From: Vibrio sp. ES.051
Lineage (GTDB): Bacteria > Pseudomonadota > Gammaproteobacteria > Enterobacterales > Vibrionaceae
Direction: 5' to 3'
Assembly: GCF_002563795.1 (NCBI RefSeq)
Contig: NZ_PDJL01000005.1
Coordinates: forward strand, 1-64,000
Length of the DNA: 64,000 nucleotides
The notes below the pieces were generated by a model. It worked only from the letters and a program-made list of their open reading frames with translations, was not told the origin of the DNA and made no database searches. A program made the position numbers and the translations under genes. Below are positions 16,905-25,646 of the stretch, one piece after another; within the stretch, counting starts at the first letter, position 1, and the number at the start of each line of letters is the position of its first letter.

Positions 16905-19781
16905 TTAAACTAGCTCTGCCGCTAGCGTATTGATTTTTGAGAGCAAAGATTCAAAGTCCGCCGTCGTCAGACACGGGTTCAAAATCGTAAATTTAAGCGC
17001 GGTTTTATCGTCGACAATGGTTTCACCCAATACCGCGATACCGCGTGTTAACGCTTCTAAGCGCAACGTTTTGTTCAGTTCATCAAGATCCGCTGATTCA
17101 TGTGTCGCGCGGAACAGAACCGTAGATAGTGATGGTTCAGCCAACAACTCAAAGTGTTTGTTATCTCGAATCATGTCCGCAACTTCAAGCGTCTGACCAA
17201 GTAAATGATCGTACATATCGCCTAGGGCTTTTGGCCCCACGCTTTGCATCGTCATAAACACTTTTAGCGCATCAAAACGCTTAGTTGTAGCAATAGACTT
17301 ATCCACCAAGTTCGGTAGTTCGTCGTGTTCGCGGTTCAAGTAGTCTGCATGATGAAGCAGGAATTTAAAGTTAGACTTGTCATTCACCAACAGCACGCCA
17401 CAACTGATGGTTTGGTAAAACAACTTGTGGAAGTCTACGCTGATGGAGTGTGCACGCTCACAACCTTTCAGACGGGCTTTTTGGCTACTTAGAATCAGAG
17501 CTCCACCGTATGCACCGTCGACGTGCATCCACATGTCATGTTTCGCTGCCATATCGGCGATAAAGTCTAGGTCATCAATAGCACCGTGATCCGTTGTGCC
17601 CGCTGTGCCGACAATTGCAAATGGGATCAAACCTTCTGCTTTTGCCTGATTGAGAACTTCGTCTAACTTAGTGACATCCATCGTTCCATCGGCATTAGCA
17701 TCGACGGTCATAACCGCTTTTTCACCCAATCCCATCCAAGACGCTGATTTTTGAACCGTGAAGTGGGATTTTTTCGAACATACAATACGCAGCTTCTCTG
17801 CGTATTCAGGAAGGCCAAGCTTTTGAATTGAGTGTGCACTGAGTTTGTCAGCAATCCAATCACGCGCAAGCATCAAACCCATTTGATTACTTTGCGTGCC
17901 GCCGCTCGTGAAGATACCGTCCGCTTTTTCACCTAACTCGTATTTATCGCATAGCCAGTTCACAACTTTCTGTTCAACATAAGTCGCTGATGAAGCTTGA
18001 TCCCATGAGTCCATTGATTGGTTCAAAGCCGCAATCATTGCCTCTGCGGCAATAGCAGGCATCAACGGTGGAGTATGAAGGTGAGCGATACAATCTGGAT
18101 GTTGAGTAAAAATCGCGTTTTTCGCGACCAACTCGGCTGCATCATCAATAACCGTTTTGAGAGGCGCATTTTTATTGTCAAGATCAACAGCATGGATCGC
18201 TGCTTCCAATGCTTTTGGATCCATACCTGAGTATGGTGCAGCAACCTGTTCAAACACTGATTTCATTGCAGTCGTGGTGTGATTCATCACCGAAGCAAAC
18301 TCATTGCTGCCCAACGCTCCAGTGTGGATGAAATGCTTCTTCCATTCATCTTGTGGCTGAGTTTCGATGTGACTACCGCCAGCGGCTAAAATCGCGTCTT
18401 CAAATACACGTAAAGCAAAGTCGATTTGCTCAAACGAGATGATAAGAGGAGGAAGGAAGCGAATTACTGCGCCTTCACGTCCGCCTTTCTCAACGATCAA
18501 GCCACGCTCAAGTGCTGCGCGTTGAATGGAAAGAGTGAGTTCACTATCCGCTTGAGGTTCGCCAAATTTATTGAGCTCACCGTTTGGATTTTTAATCTCC
18601 ACACCAAGCATCAAGCCTTTGCCACGTACCTCTGCGATACAGTTCACGCGCTTTTGAATGCTCTCAAGACCGTAGCGCAAGTACTGGCCCGCAATATTGG
18701 CATGCTCAACCAGATTGTCACGCTGGATAATTTCTAAGGCTTTCGCACCAGAGACCATGGCTAACTGATTGCCACGAAACGTACCTGTGTGTTCGCCCGG
18801 GCTCCAAGCATCATGCTGCTTGTTGATAACCAATAGCGACATTGGTAAGCCACCGCCAATAGCTTTTGATAAACACAGGATATCTGGAACAATGCCTGAT
18901 TCTTCAAACGCAAAGTTGTAGCCAGTTTTGCCAACACCACATTGGATCTCATCGAAGATCAATAAGATACCGTGTTCATCACAAATACGGCGAAGCTCTT
19001 GTAGCCAGAATGCTGGTGCAGGCACCACACCACCCTCTCCTTGCACTGGCTCAACGATGATCGCAGCAGGCTTCATAATGCCCGATTCATCATCGTTTAG
19101 CAGGCGATCGATATAGCGAATACTTGCTTTCGCACCTTCATCACCCTCGAGTCCAAAAGGACAACGCAGATTGTATGGGAAAGGCATAAAGTGGACGTCT
19201 GACATTAAACCCGTTCGACGCGCTTTCGTACCTAGGTTGCCCATCATGCCCATTGTGCCGTTAGTCATACCATGATATGCGCCACGAAAAGCAAACATGG
19301 TGTTGCGGCCAGTAGTCTGCTTCGCGAGCTTGATCGCGGCTTCAACTGCATCGGCTCCAGACGGGCCACAAAATTGGATAACGCTGTTCTCGCTAAGCTC
19401 TTGAGGAAGAAAAGATTTAACAGATTGAATAAACGTCGTTTTTGCTGATGTTGCAATATCTAGCGTCTGATATGGCAGACCGGAATCTAATTGCTCTTTC
19501 AGAGCTTGGTTGATTTCAGGATGGCTATACCCCAAAGCTAGAGTGCCCGCCCCCGCAAGGCAATCTAAAAAGATCTGTCCACGTGTATCTTCAACCAAGC
19601 AACCAAAGGCCTGTTTGATTGCTATCGGCAAGCGACGTGGATAAGAACGTACTTCAGATTCATGCTCAGCCTGATCAATCAATACTTGATCTGGCGTTAA
19701 GTCATACGTCCCCTCAACGATAGGAACCTGAGACGAAAAAATGTTTGCGATATTGCTATCGACTTCAAAGGCAGTGCTCAT
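16905..19781 (-). CDS. Fused L-2,4-diaminobutyrate aminotransferase / decarboxylase, 958 aa
   Basis: A two-domain PLP enzyme. Residues about 40-465 are a class III aminotransferase (GPSGADAVEAAIKLAKQTTG, IVEPVQGEGG, IFDEIQCGVGKTG, PLP lysine in SKAIGGGLPMS) making diaminobutyrate from aspartate semialdehyde. Residues about 490-958 are a group II decarboxylase (HVDGAYGGAL, PLP lysine in SVDFHKLFYQ) making 1,3-diaminopropane. In many bacteria these are two genes (dat and ddc); Vibrio carries the fusion. It is the first gene of the norspermidine operon, and its product feeds the dehydrogenase directly downstream. It is preceded by a long hairpin-rich leader region. Confidence 0.95.
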   Translation of the reverse strand: MSTAFEVDSNIANIFSSQVPIVEGTYDLTPDQVLIDQAEHESEVRSYPRRLPIAIKQAFGCLVEDTRGQIFLDCLAGAGTLALGYSHPEINQALKEQLDSGLPYQTLDIATSAKTTFIQSVKSFLPQELSENSVIQFCGPSGADAVEAAIKLAKQTTGRNTMFAFRGAYHGMTNGTMGMMGNLGTKARRTGLMSDVHFMPFPYNLRCPFGLEGDEGAKASIRYIDRLLNDDESGIMKPAAIIVEPVQGEGGVVPAPAFWLQELRRICDEHGILLIFDEIQCGVGKTGYNFAFEESGIVPDILCLSKAIGGGLPMSLLVINKQHDAWSPGEHTGTFRGNQLAMVSGAKALEIIQRDNLVEHANIAGQYLRYGLESIQKRVNCIAEVRGKGLMLGVEIKNPNGELNKFGEPQADSELTLSIQRAALERGLIVEKGGREGAVIRFLPPLIISFEQIDFALRVFEDAILAAGGSHIETQPQDEWKKHFIHTGALGSNEFASVMNHTTTAMKSVFEQVAAPYSGMDPKALEAAIHAVDLDNKNAPLKTVIDDAAELVAKNAIFTQHPDCIAHLHTPPLMPAIAAEAMIAALNQSMDSWDQASSATYVEQKVVNWLCDKYELGEKADGIFTSGGTQSNQMGLMLARDWIADKLSAHSIQKLGLPEYAEKLRIVCSKKSHFTVQKSASWMGLGEKAVMTVDANADGTMDVTKLDEVLNQAKAEGLIPFAIVGTAGTTDHGAIDDLDFIADMAAKHDMWMHVDGAYGGALILSSQKARLKGCERAHSISVDFHKLFYQTISCGVLLVNDKSNFKFLLHHADYLNREHDELPNLVDKSIATTKRFDALKVFMTMQSVGPKALGDMYDHLLGQTLEVADMIRDNKHFELLAEPSLSTVLFRATHESADLDELNKTLRLEALTRGIAVLGETIVDDKTALKFTILNPCLTTADFESLLSKINTLAAELV

Positions 19782-19848
19782 ACTACATAATCCCTTGAAT
19801 TATAATAATTCTATATCCTGTATTAATAATCATTGGAATGAAGTTACA

Positions 19849-20150
19849 GGAGGTGTGAATCCCCCTCCATATTTGTCAGTACATAAATGACAAAGACAGA
19901 GCATCCGCCACGGTGCTTGTGACTTTATATGTCAAGGGATTAATCAAGGTTCCGTAATGCACCCGTTTTGTAAAACAGGACATTTCGGCAGTATGAAGCT
20001 GATTAGTGTGTGTTTATTCAAAGATTTCAATGTTGGGTTTCCCATTAATATGCTGCGTTTACAGCATTAGTATCCCGTCTATCGACAAAAGGCTTTGCCG
20101 ATACCTACCCTACGCAGTGTCACAATCAGCTTGAATGGTCACTACGCGTA
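19849..20150 (-). ncRNA. Candidate structured 5' leader of the norspermidine operon
   Basis: Read on the minus strand, this 300-base stretch holds many stems. AAGCTGATT at 19996-20004 is exactly complementary to 20124-20132, closing a 137-nt domain. Inside are a ten-pair hairpin with one wobble (20080-20103), a six-pair hairpin (20050-20067) and TGGG/CCCA (20034-20044). Nearer the gene lie hairpins at 19952-19988, 19900-19917, 19872-19894 and 19849-19868. CACTACGCGTA (20140-20150) can also pair with TACGCAGTG (20111-20119); this competes topologically with the closing stem, as in a switching leader. I do not recognise a known riboswitch. Alternatives are an independent small RNA or a structured antisense transcript. 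Seen: complementarities. Inferred: function. Confidence 0.45.
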
Positions 20151-20655
20151 TCCCCCAGAGATCAAGCGTTGTTAATTACGCTCCGAGATTGCGCGCGAAT
20201 TTATCACAAAATAAAATCTTCTGGCAACGATTTTCCATATTAGTAACAGTGATGTAAATCACAACAAAGTCTCCCCTTAGTGAGATTTTAACATTCGTAC
20301 TCATCCACCACGCTTTTCTTCTTTTCTCAAACACCTGTTATTTAAACACATCTCCCTAAAATATCAGCGCTGTGAACCAAAAACGGCTTATGAATATGCC
20401 AATCTTTAATCGTAGAACATTATTTTCAGTATCCAAGGCATTTAAAAGCGCTGGTATTCACGTCACGGCTTTGCCTAAAGCGTGAGTCTTTATTCACAGA
20501 ACCTTGATTGACCAAACTTAAACTAGCCGATGGGTATGACCTTGGAGTGACGTGACTATGGCTAGAATTAACAAGAATGTGAGTTAATGAGCTAAAGGGG
20601 CTCAGTGCTTAACGAAATCCATTACGGAGAAGAAATTTAAGATTTGAAGAAACAC
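20151..20655. other. Non-coding stretch upstream of the norspermidine leader
   Basis: About 500 bp between the hairpin-rich leader and the tRNA terminator. AT-rich, no plausible reading frame or strong repeat. It must contain the operon promoter if the leader is transcribed as proposed, but I cannot single out one convincing -35/-10 pair. Confidence 0.4.
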
Positions 20656-20687
20656 AAAAAAGGCCCAACATTTTCATGCTGGGCCTT
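20656..20687 (-). terminator. Terminator of the tRNA operon
   Basis: AAGGCCCAGCAT and its partner form a stem around TGAAAATG in the minus direction, followed by a T run. It lies just after tRNA-Gly. Confidence 0.85.
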
Positions 20688-20692
20688 AAACT

Positions 20693-20768
20693 TGGAGCGA
20701 CACACGAGGTTCGAACTCGTGACCTCAACCTTGGCAAGGTTGCGCTCTACCAACTGAGCTAGTGTCGC
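20693..20768 (-). tRNA. glyW: tRNA-Gly (GCC)
   Basis: A 76-nt cloverleaf with encoded CCA. The acceptor GCGACAC pairs with GTGTCGC, the anticodon loop reads TTGCCAA, and the T loop is GTTCGAACC. It is last in the tRNA operon behind pgsA, and identical over its mature length to the copy at 20946-21021. The neighbourhood uvrY-uvrC-pgsA-tRNA matches E. coli glyW-cysT-leuZ. Confidence 0.97.
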
Positions 20769-20781
20769 ATTTAATATGAGA

Positions 20782-20868
20782 TGGTGCCCCGGGCCGGACT
20801 TGAACCGGCACAACGCGAACGTCGAGGGATTTTAAATCCCTTGTGTCTACCAATTCCACCACCAGGGC
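20782..20868 (-). tRNA. leuZ: tRNA-Leu (TAA)
   Basis: An 87-nt class II tRNA with encoded CCA and a long variable arm. The anticodon loop is within GGGATTTAAAATCCC, giving anticodon TAA. The acceptor GCCCTGG pairs with CCGGGGC with one G-U. Confidence 0.96.
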
Positions 20869-20945
20869 ACACAAATATTCTTTGTGATGCCTTTACAGAA
20901 AAGTAAAACACCATCTGATACCGCTAACGCCATATCAATAAAATT

Positions 20946-21021
20946 TGGAGCGACACACGAGGTTCGAACTCGTGACCTCAACCTTGGCAAGGTTGCGCTC
21001 TACCAACTGAGCTAGTGTCGC
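20946..21021 (-). tRNA. tRNA-Gly (GCC), second copy
   Basis: Same 76-nt sequence as the copy at 20693-20768, on the same strand. The repetition of a glycine gene on both sides of tRNA-Leu points to a tandem duplication inside the operon. Confidence 0.97.
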
Positions 21022-21058
21022 GTTTATTTTCGAAAGCCATTCACTCTCAAAAGAATAA

Positions 21059-21132
21059 TGGAGGCGCCTCCCGGAGTCGAACCGAGGTCCACGGATTTGC
21101 AATCCGCTGCATAGCCACTCTGCCAAGGCGCC
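21059..21132 (-). tRNA. cysT: tRNA-Cys (GCA)
   Basis: A 74-nt cloverleaf with CCA. The acceptor GGCGCCT pairs with AGGCGCC, and the anticodon is GCA in CGGATTGCAAATCCG. First tRNA of the cluster downstream of pgsA. Confidence 0.97.
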
Positions 21133-21463
21133 TCATTATAAGAAAATAAACTTTCTTATCAACACCCGTTTAAGCATTGCTCTCTTGGGTACGGGATGCA
21201 TTCTACGGATTCGAGCGATCGAGTCAACACTATTTTTATTTTTTTAAATCGTTTGACTAGATTTTGTTCGAGAGGCAGTAGATTGTTTAGTTTTACTACT
21301 AAAACACTCTTAAATACACTTGTTTATCATAGAGTTTTCACTATGTCCTACCCCGCCAATAGAGAGAGGAACCTACTTAAGCCTTCATAATCGGATGGCT
21401 CAATGACTTGAAAGGCTCCAACCATGAAAAACAAGACTTAGATCACATTGAAGTGATAAATAC
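21133..21463. other. Gap between pgsA and the tRNA cluster
   Basis: About 330 bp without a convincing gene. It should contain the tRNA promoter on the minus strand. The ATG-initiated frame at 21196-21390 on the plus strand is AT-rich, has no ribosome site and resembles nothing. Confidence 0.4.
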
Positions 21464-21490
21464 AAAAAAGCAGGCTCATTAGCCTGCTTT
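21464..21490 (-). terminator. Terminator after pgsA
   Basis: AAAGCAGGCT and AGCCTGCTTT form a ten-pair stem, followed in the minus direction by a T run. Confidence 0.87.
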
Positions 21491-21503
21491 AGAACATCTC
21501 TAT

Positions 21504-22061
21504 TTAATGATGCTCTTCGTTCAACAAATCATCTTTTGCGGCAGCTAAGTATTGAATCATCGACCAATACGTCAAGAAGGTTGCCACATACAGGGCAGCA
21601 AAGCCAAGCCAAACCATCCAATCATCATAGCGCCATACCAATACCCATAGAGCGAACATTTGTGAAACTGTCTTCACTTTGCCAACCCACGATACCGCAA
21701 CGCTAGCTCGCTTCCCTATTTCAGCCATCCATTCTCGCAATGCAGAGATAATAATTTCTCGGGCGATCATTGTTACGGCAGGGATAGTCACCCAAATAGA
21801 GTGATAGTGTTCTGTTATTAAGATCAATGCTGTTGCCACCAGCACTTTGTCTGCGACCGGATCGATAAACGCCCCAAAACGTGAAGTTTGGCCAAGTTTA
21901 CGAGCCAACATGCCATCTAACCAGTCGGTAAAAGCCGCTACCCAAAACACCATTGCTGCTGCAAAAGGTGCCCACGAATAAGGTAGATAGAAAACAACCA
22001 TAAAAACAGGGATTAAGAACAGTCTAAGAAGAGACAGAATGTTCGGGATATTCAAACGCAT
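21504..22061 (-). CDS. pgsA: Phosphatidylglycerophosphate synthase
   Basis: A 185-aa integral membrane CDP-alcohol phosphatidyltransferase. It joins CDP-diacylglycerol to glycerol-3-phosphate, the first step to phosphatidylglycerol and cardiolipin. The family motif is complete: [18 protein letters not shown], then FIDPVADKV (DGxxAR...G...D...D at about 46-71). Several hydrophobic helices surround it. It lies 46 bp downstream of uvrC on the same strand, as in E. coli, and is followed by a terminator. Confidence 0.95.
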   Translation of the reverse strand: MRLNIPNILSLLRLFLIPVFMVVFYLPYSWAPFAAAMVFWVAAFTDWLDGMLARKLGQTSRFGAFIDPVADKVLVATALILITEHYHSIWVTIPAVTMIAREIIISALREWMAEIGKRASVAVSWVGKVKTVSQMFALWVLVWRYDDWMVWLGFAALYVATFLTYWSMIQYLAAAKDDLLNEEHH

Positions 22062-22107
22062 TTTATTATTCTCTTACACATTGCGGGTTAATGTTGCGGG
22101 ATTTTCC

Positions 22108-23940
22108 TTATTGTTTCAATGCTTGGAAAATAATTTCTGCTAAAGAGTAACTAATTCCCGGTACTTTGGCGATTTCTTCAACACTTGCTCGTTTAAGTTC
22201 TTGTAACCCCCCCATGTATTTAAGCAAAACTTGACGCCGTTTTGGACCAACACCTTCAATCCCTTCTAAAGCGCTCGTGCGCCTAGTTTTCCCCCGCTTT
22301 GCTCGGTGTCCCGCAATTGCGTGATTGTGGCTTTCATCACGAATGTGCTGGATAAGGTGAAGCGCAGGGGCATCGCTCGGTAAATTAAGCTCTTTCCCCT
22401 CTACGGTGATTAAGGTCTCCAAACCAGGTTTTCGCGTCACGCCTTTTGCAATACCAATCATAACCGGTCGCTTTGGCCAATCTCCCCAATAACGAGAAAT
22501 AATTTCGTGCGCACGGTTTAACTGGCCTTTACCACCATCAATAAAAATAATGTCTGGGATTTTCTCCACATCCAACTGTTTCGAATAACGACGCTCCAGC
22601 ACCTGCCCCATAGCAGCATAGTCATCACCTCCTGTGATTCCCATAATATTGTAACGACGGTATTCTTGCTTTACTGGGCCTTCACTATTAAAGACCACAC
22701 AAGATGCTATCGTACTTTCCCCCATGGTATGGGAAATATCAAAGCACTCCATGCGAGCAATCGACTCCATATTCAATGTTTCACGAAGTGCATGGAAGCG
22801 TTGATTGATCGTCATCTTATGATTGATTTTTGTAGTAATCGCGGTCAATGCATTCGTGTTGGACAACTTCAGGTAGCGCGCCCGTGAGCCCGTTGGCGAT
22901 ATATGAAAGTGAACCTTACGACCAGCAACTTCACTTAATGCCTTTTGAATTGGGACGATATCCTCAGCTAAATCTGGGTTCAAAATAATGCGAGAAGGAA
23001 TAGTACGCGCTTCATTTTGACTCAAGTAGTATTGCGTCAAAAAGCTATCGAAAACTTCCTGCTGGCTGGTATTGTGTGGGATTTTAGGGAAATGGCTCCG
23101 ACTACCGAGCACTTTACCTTGCCGAATCATCAATATATGAATACATGCGATGCCATTTTCTAGAGCAAAACCGAGTACGTCCATATCGTCCATGCTGTCT
23201 TCCGATACGTATTGTTGTTCTTGGACACGTCGAATCGCTTGGATTTGGTCACGAAACTTAGCCGCCTCTTCAAAACGCAACTGTTGACTCGCCACTTCCA
23301 TCTTCTCTATTAACTGCTTAAGTACCTGTTGATCTTTTCCTTGTAAAAACATGCGCACAAATCCGACCAACTCCGCGTATTCCTCATCTGAGATAATGGT
23401 GTCAACGCATGGGCCTGCACAACGGCCAATTTGATACATTAAACAAGGACGGGTACGGTTCGCATATACGGTATCTTCGCATTGGCGCACAGGAAAAATC
23501 TTTTGCAGTAAATGTAAAGTCTCACGCACCGCTCCAGAATCAGGATAAGGACCAAAGTACTCGCCTTTCCGTTTCTTCGTCCCACGATGCATCGACAACC
23601 TTGGATGCTTGTGACCGCTGATAAAAATGTACGGGTAAGACTTGTCATCGCGTAACAGAACATTGTATTTCGGCAAATACTGCTTAATGTAGTTGTGCTC
23701 TAAGATCAGTGCTTCCGTCTCAGTATGAGTCACTGTGACATCAATTTTGGCGATATTACTGACGAGCGCACGCGTTTTTTCACTGTCTGCCTTTTGCCGG
23801 AAGTAGCTGGAAAGGCGCTTTTTAAGATCTTTGGCTTTGCCTACATAAATAACAACAGCCTCGGCGTTGTACATTCTGTAAACGCCGGGCTGATGAGTTA
23901 CTGTCTTGAGAAAGGAAACCGAATCGAAGGGAGGAGTCAC
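22108..23940 (-). CDS. uvrC: Excinuclease ABC subunit C
   Basis: The 610-aa nuclease of nucleotide excision repair, which cuts both sides of a lesion marked by UvrAB. The N-terminal GIY-YIG domain is seen in [20 protein letters not shown] (about 18-37). The UvrB-binding UVR motif is at about 200-240 ([20 protein letters not shown]). The RNase H-like 5' nuclease domain includes CFDISHTMG and [10 protein letters not shown], and the C-terminus ends in tandem helix-hairpin-helix motifs ([24 protein letters not shown]). The gene abuts varA by one base, reproducing the uvrY-uvrC pair of gammaproteobacteria. Confidence 0.97.
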   Translation of the reverse strand: MTPPFDSVSFLKTVTHQPGVYRMYNAEAVVIYVGKAKDLKKRLSSYFRQKADSEKTRALVSNIAKIDVTVTHTETEALILEHNYIKQYLPKYNVLLRDDKSYPYIFISGHKHPRLSMHRGTKKRKGEYFGPYPDSGAVRETLHLLQKIFPVRQCEDTVYANRTRPCLMYQIGRCAGPCVDTIISDEEYAELVGFVRMFLQGKDQQVLKQLIEKMEVASQQLRFEEAAKFRDQIQAIRRVQEQQYVSEDSMDDMDVLGFALENGIACIHILMIRQGKVLGSRSHFPKIPHNTSQQEVFDSFLTQYYLSQNEARTIPSRIILNPDLAEDIVPIQKALSEVAGRKVHFHISPTGSRARYLKLSNTNALTAITTKINHKMTINQRFHALRETLNMESIARMECFDISHTMGESTIASCVVFNSEGPVKQEYRRYNIMGITGGDDYAAMGQVLERRYSKQLDVEKIPDIIFIDGGKGQLNRAHEIISRYWGDWPKRPVMIGIAKGVTRKPGLETLITVEGKELNLPSDAPALHLIQHIRDESHNHAIAGHRAKRGKTRRTSALEGIEGVGPKRRQVLLKYMGGLQELKRASVEEIAKVPGISYSLAEIIFQALKQ

Positions 23941-23941
23941 A

Positions 23942-24586
23942 CTATAAGGTCTCGGTATCCAACATTCCGTGGCGGATCGCTAAGTGTGTTAACTCAACGT
24001 CACCATTAATATCCAATTTACTAAACAATCTATAGCGGTAGCTATTGACTGTTTTTGGACTTAAATTAAGTTGCTCAGAAATATCCGTTACTTTTTGACC
24101 TTTTGTGATCATTAGCATGATCTGTAATTCGCGCTCAGATAGATCTTTGAATGGGTTTTCAGAAGCTGGAGAGAATTGACTCAAGGCCATTTGCTGCGCG
24201 ATCTCTGGGGAGATGTAACGCTGCCCACTCTTAACCACACGAATCGCGTTTACCATTTCGTCAGGACCTGCACCTTTGGTTAAATAACCAGACGCACCAG
24301 CCTGCATCACTTTGGTTGGAAACGGATTCTCTGTATGAACGGTTAGTACGATGATTTTTACATCTGGATTTACACGAAGAACTTTTTTAGTGGCTTCTAA
24401 ACCACCAATTCCTGGCATATTCATGTCCATTAAAACAACGTCAGCATGATTGCTGCGACACCATTTTACTGCTTCTTCACCGCTGTCAGCCTCTCCTGCT
24501 ACGTTCATTCCACGGACGTCTTCAATAATACGTCGTATCCCTGTGCGAACCAGCTCGTGATCATCTACAAGGAAAACATTTATCAA
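23942..24586 (-). CDS. uvrY: Response regulator VarA (UvrY/GacA family)
   Basis: A 214-aa response regulator with receiver domain ([12 protein letters not shown], phosphoacceptor D54 in VLMDMNMPG, conserved K at [13 protein letters not shown]) and C-terminal LuxR-type helix-turn-helix ([20 protein letters not shown], then [14 protein letters not shown]). In Vibrio this is VarA, partner of the kinase VarS, which activates the CsrB/C/D small RNAs and so controls CsrA, quorum sensing and virulence. The partner kinase gene is not nearby, as usual. Probably co-transcribed with uvrC. Confidence 0.94.
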   Translation of the reverse strand: MINVFLVDDHELVRTGIRRIIEDVRGMNVAGEADSGEEAVKWCRSNHADVVLMDMNMPGIGGLEATKKVLRVNPDVKIIVLTVHTENPFPTKVMQAGASGYLTKGAGPDEMVNAIRVVKSGQRYISPEIAQQMALSQFSPASENPFKDLSERELQIMLMITKGQKVTDISEQLNLSPKTVNSYRYRLFSKLDINGDVELTHLAIRHGMLDTETL

Positions 24587-25090
24587 ACTTGTATCTCCAC
24601 ACTTTGTATTGGTTCTGCACCCACATAACCATTGTTAAATGTGGATATCAGCATGATTGCCTATATAATAACGTAATCGACAAAAAATTGCTTTATATGA
24701 ATATGTGCTGAAACGCAAAGTTTAGCAAGAACTTATTTTTATATCTGGTCAGTCAGACTGAATTTGCATATCTACCACAAAACTAGCCGCGTAAAAATCA
24801 TCATACATTTCAATTTAACTGAACTTAAAAACGGCCCCTCTCCCAGCTTAGCGCTTATTAGCAACGAGTATCGCTTAAAACTTGTCACAACGCCCAATCG
24901 ATATTTAACAATATTATCAATAAGTTACTGTTTTGAAGGTTTGTATAGGAACTGGCCTCTCATATATAAACCAAATTAACACATCCAATGAAATAACATT
25001 TGCAAATGCAAATCGTTTCATTAAAATCACCGCCGCAATTATATTGCAATCAAAAATTGGATATAACTTCTTAAATATCAGGAAAATATA
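24587..25090. other. Divergent promoter region between varA and the DUF3015 gene
   Basis: About 500 bp of AT-rich DNA without a credible gene. A run containing TTATTATATAGG on the minus strand near 24660-24680 could be the varA -10 region. On the plus strand ATTTGCAAATGCAAAT (about 24999-25014) is a near-palindrome upstream of the DUF3015 gene and could bind a regulator. The small plus-strand frame at 24764-24979 has no ribosome site and odd composition. Confidence 0.4.
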
Positions 25091-25573
25091 ATGAAAAAGC
25101 TATTAGCAGTGGCAGCACTAGCAACTCTTCCTCTTTCTAACGTTGCGTTAGCGGATTCAGAAATCGGTTGTGGTTTAGGTACTATGGTTTTCGATGGAAA
25201 ATCAGGCAAAGTGTTTAAGGTATTGGGAGCAACGACTAACGGTACGTCCGGTAACCAAACATTTGGTATTACTTTCGGCACTTTAGGTTGTGACGGTAAT
25301 GGCACAATCACATCAGCTCAAAAACTAGCGCTATTTATCGATGGCAACATGGACAACCTAGCTCGCGATATTGCGAAAGGTGAAGGAGAAACTCTTGCTA
25401 CTCTTTCTGAAGTTTGGGGCATCCAAAAAGCTGACAAAGCAGCATTCAATCAAATGGCTCAAGAAAACTTTGCGAAAGTATTCAAGTCTGAGAATGTGAC
25501 TTCACAAGAAGTATTCGCTAACCTAAACAATCTGGTTGCGGCAAACAACGCACTAGCGACTTACACTATCTAA
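25091..25573 (+). CDS. DUF3015 family periplasmic protein
   Basis: A 160-aa protein with a clear Sec signal peptide (MKKLLAVAALATLPLSNVAL, cleavage after ALA). The mature part begins DSEIGCGLGTMVFDGKSGKV, with SGNQTFGITFGTLGC and ITSAQKLALFIDGNMDNLA, which are DUF3015 signatures. Two Cys could form a disulfide. Function is unknown; family members are small secreted or periplasmic proteins often beside the DUF4105 protein found next here. AGGAAA six bases before the ATG is the ribosome site. Confidence 0.85.
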   Translation: MKKLLAVAALATLPLSNVALADSEIGCGLGTMVFDGKSGKVFKVLGATTNGTSGNQTFGITFGTLGCDGNGTITSAQKLALFIDGNMDNLARDIAKGEGETLATLSEVWGIQKADKAAFNQMAQENFAKVFKSENVTSQEVFANLNNLVAANNALATYTI

Positions 25574-25596
25574 GCGCTTGTTCCGTTATATAAAAG

Positions 25597-25623
25597 AAAA
25601 GTGCCCGTTTGGGCACTTTTTTA
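25597..25623 (+). terminator. Terminator after the DUF3015 gene
   Basis: AAAAGTGCCC and GGGCACTTTT with loop GTTT, then more T. It lies before the DUF4105 start, so readthrough links the two genes only partly. Confidence 0.87.
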
Positions 25624-25646
25624 ATGTCAATTTTTTGCGGTATTCA

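Noticed and set aside
24764..24979. Plus-strand 71-codon frame between varA and the DUF3015 gene
   Set aside because: No ribosome site, no family resemblance, AT-rich composition like the surrounding spacer.
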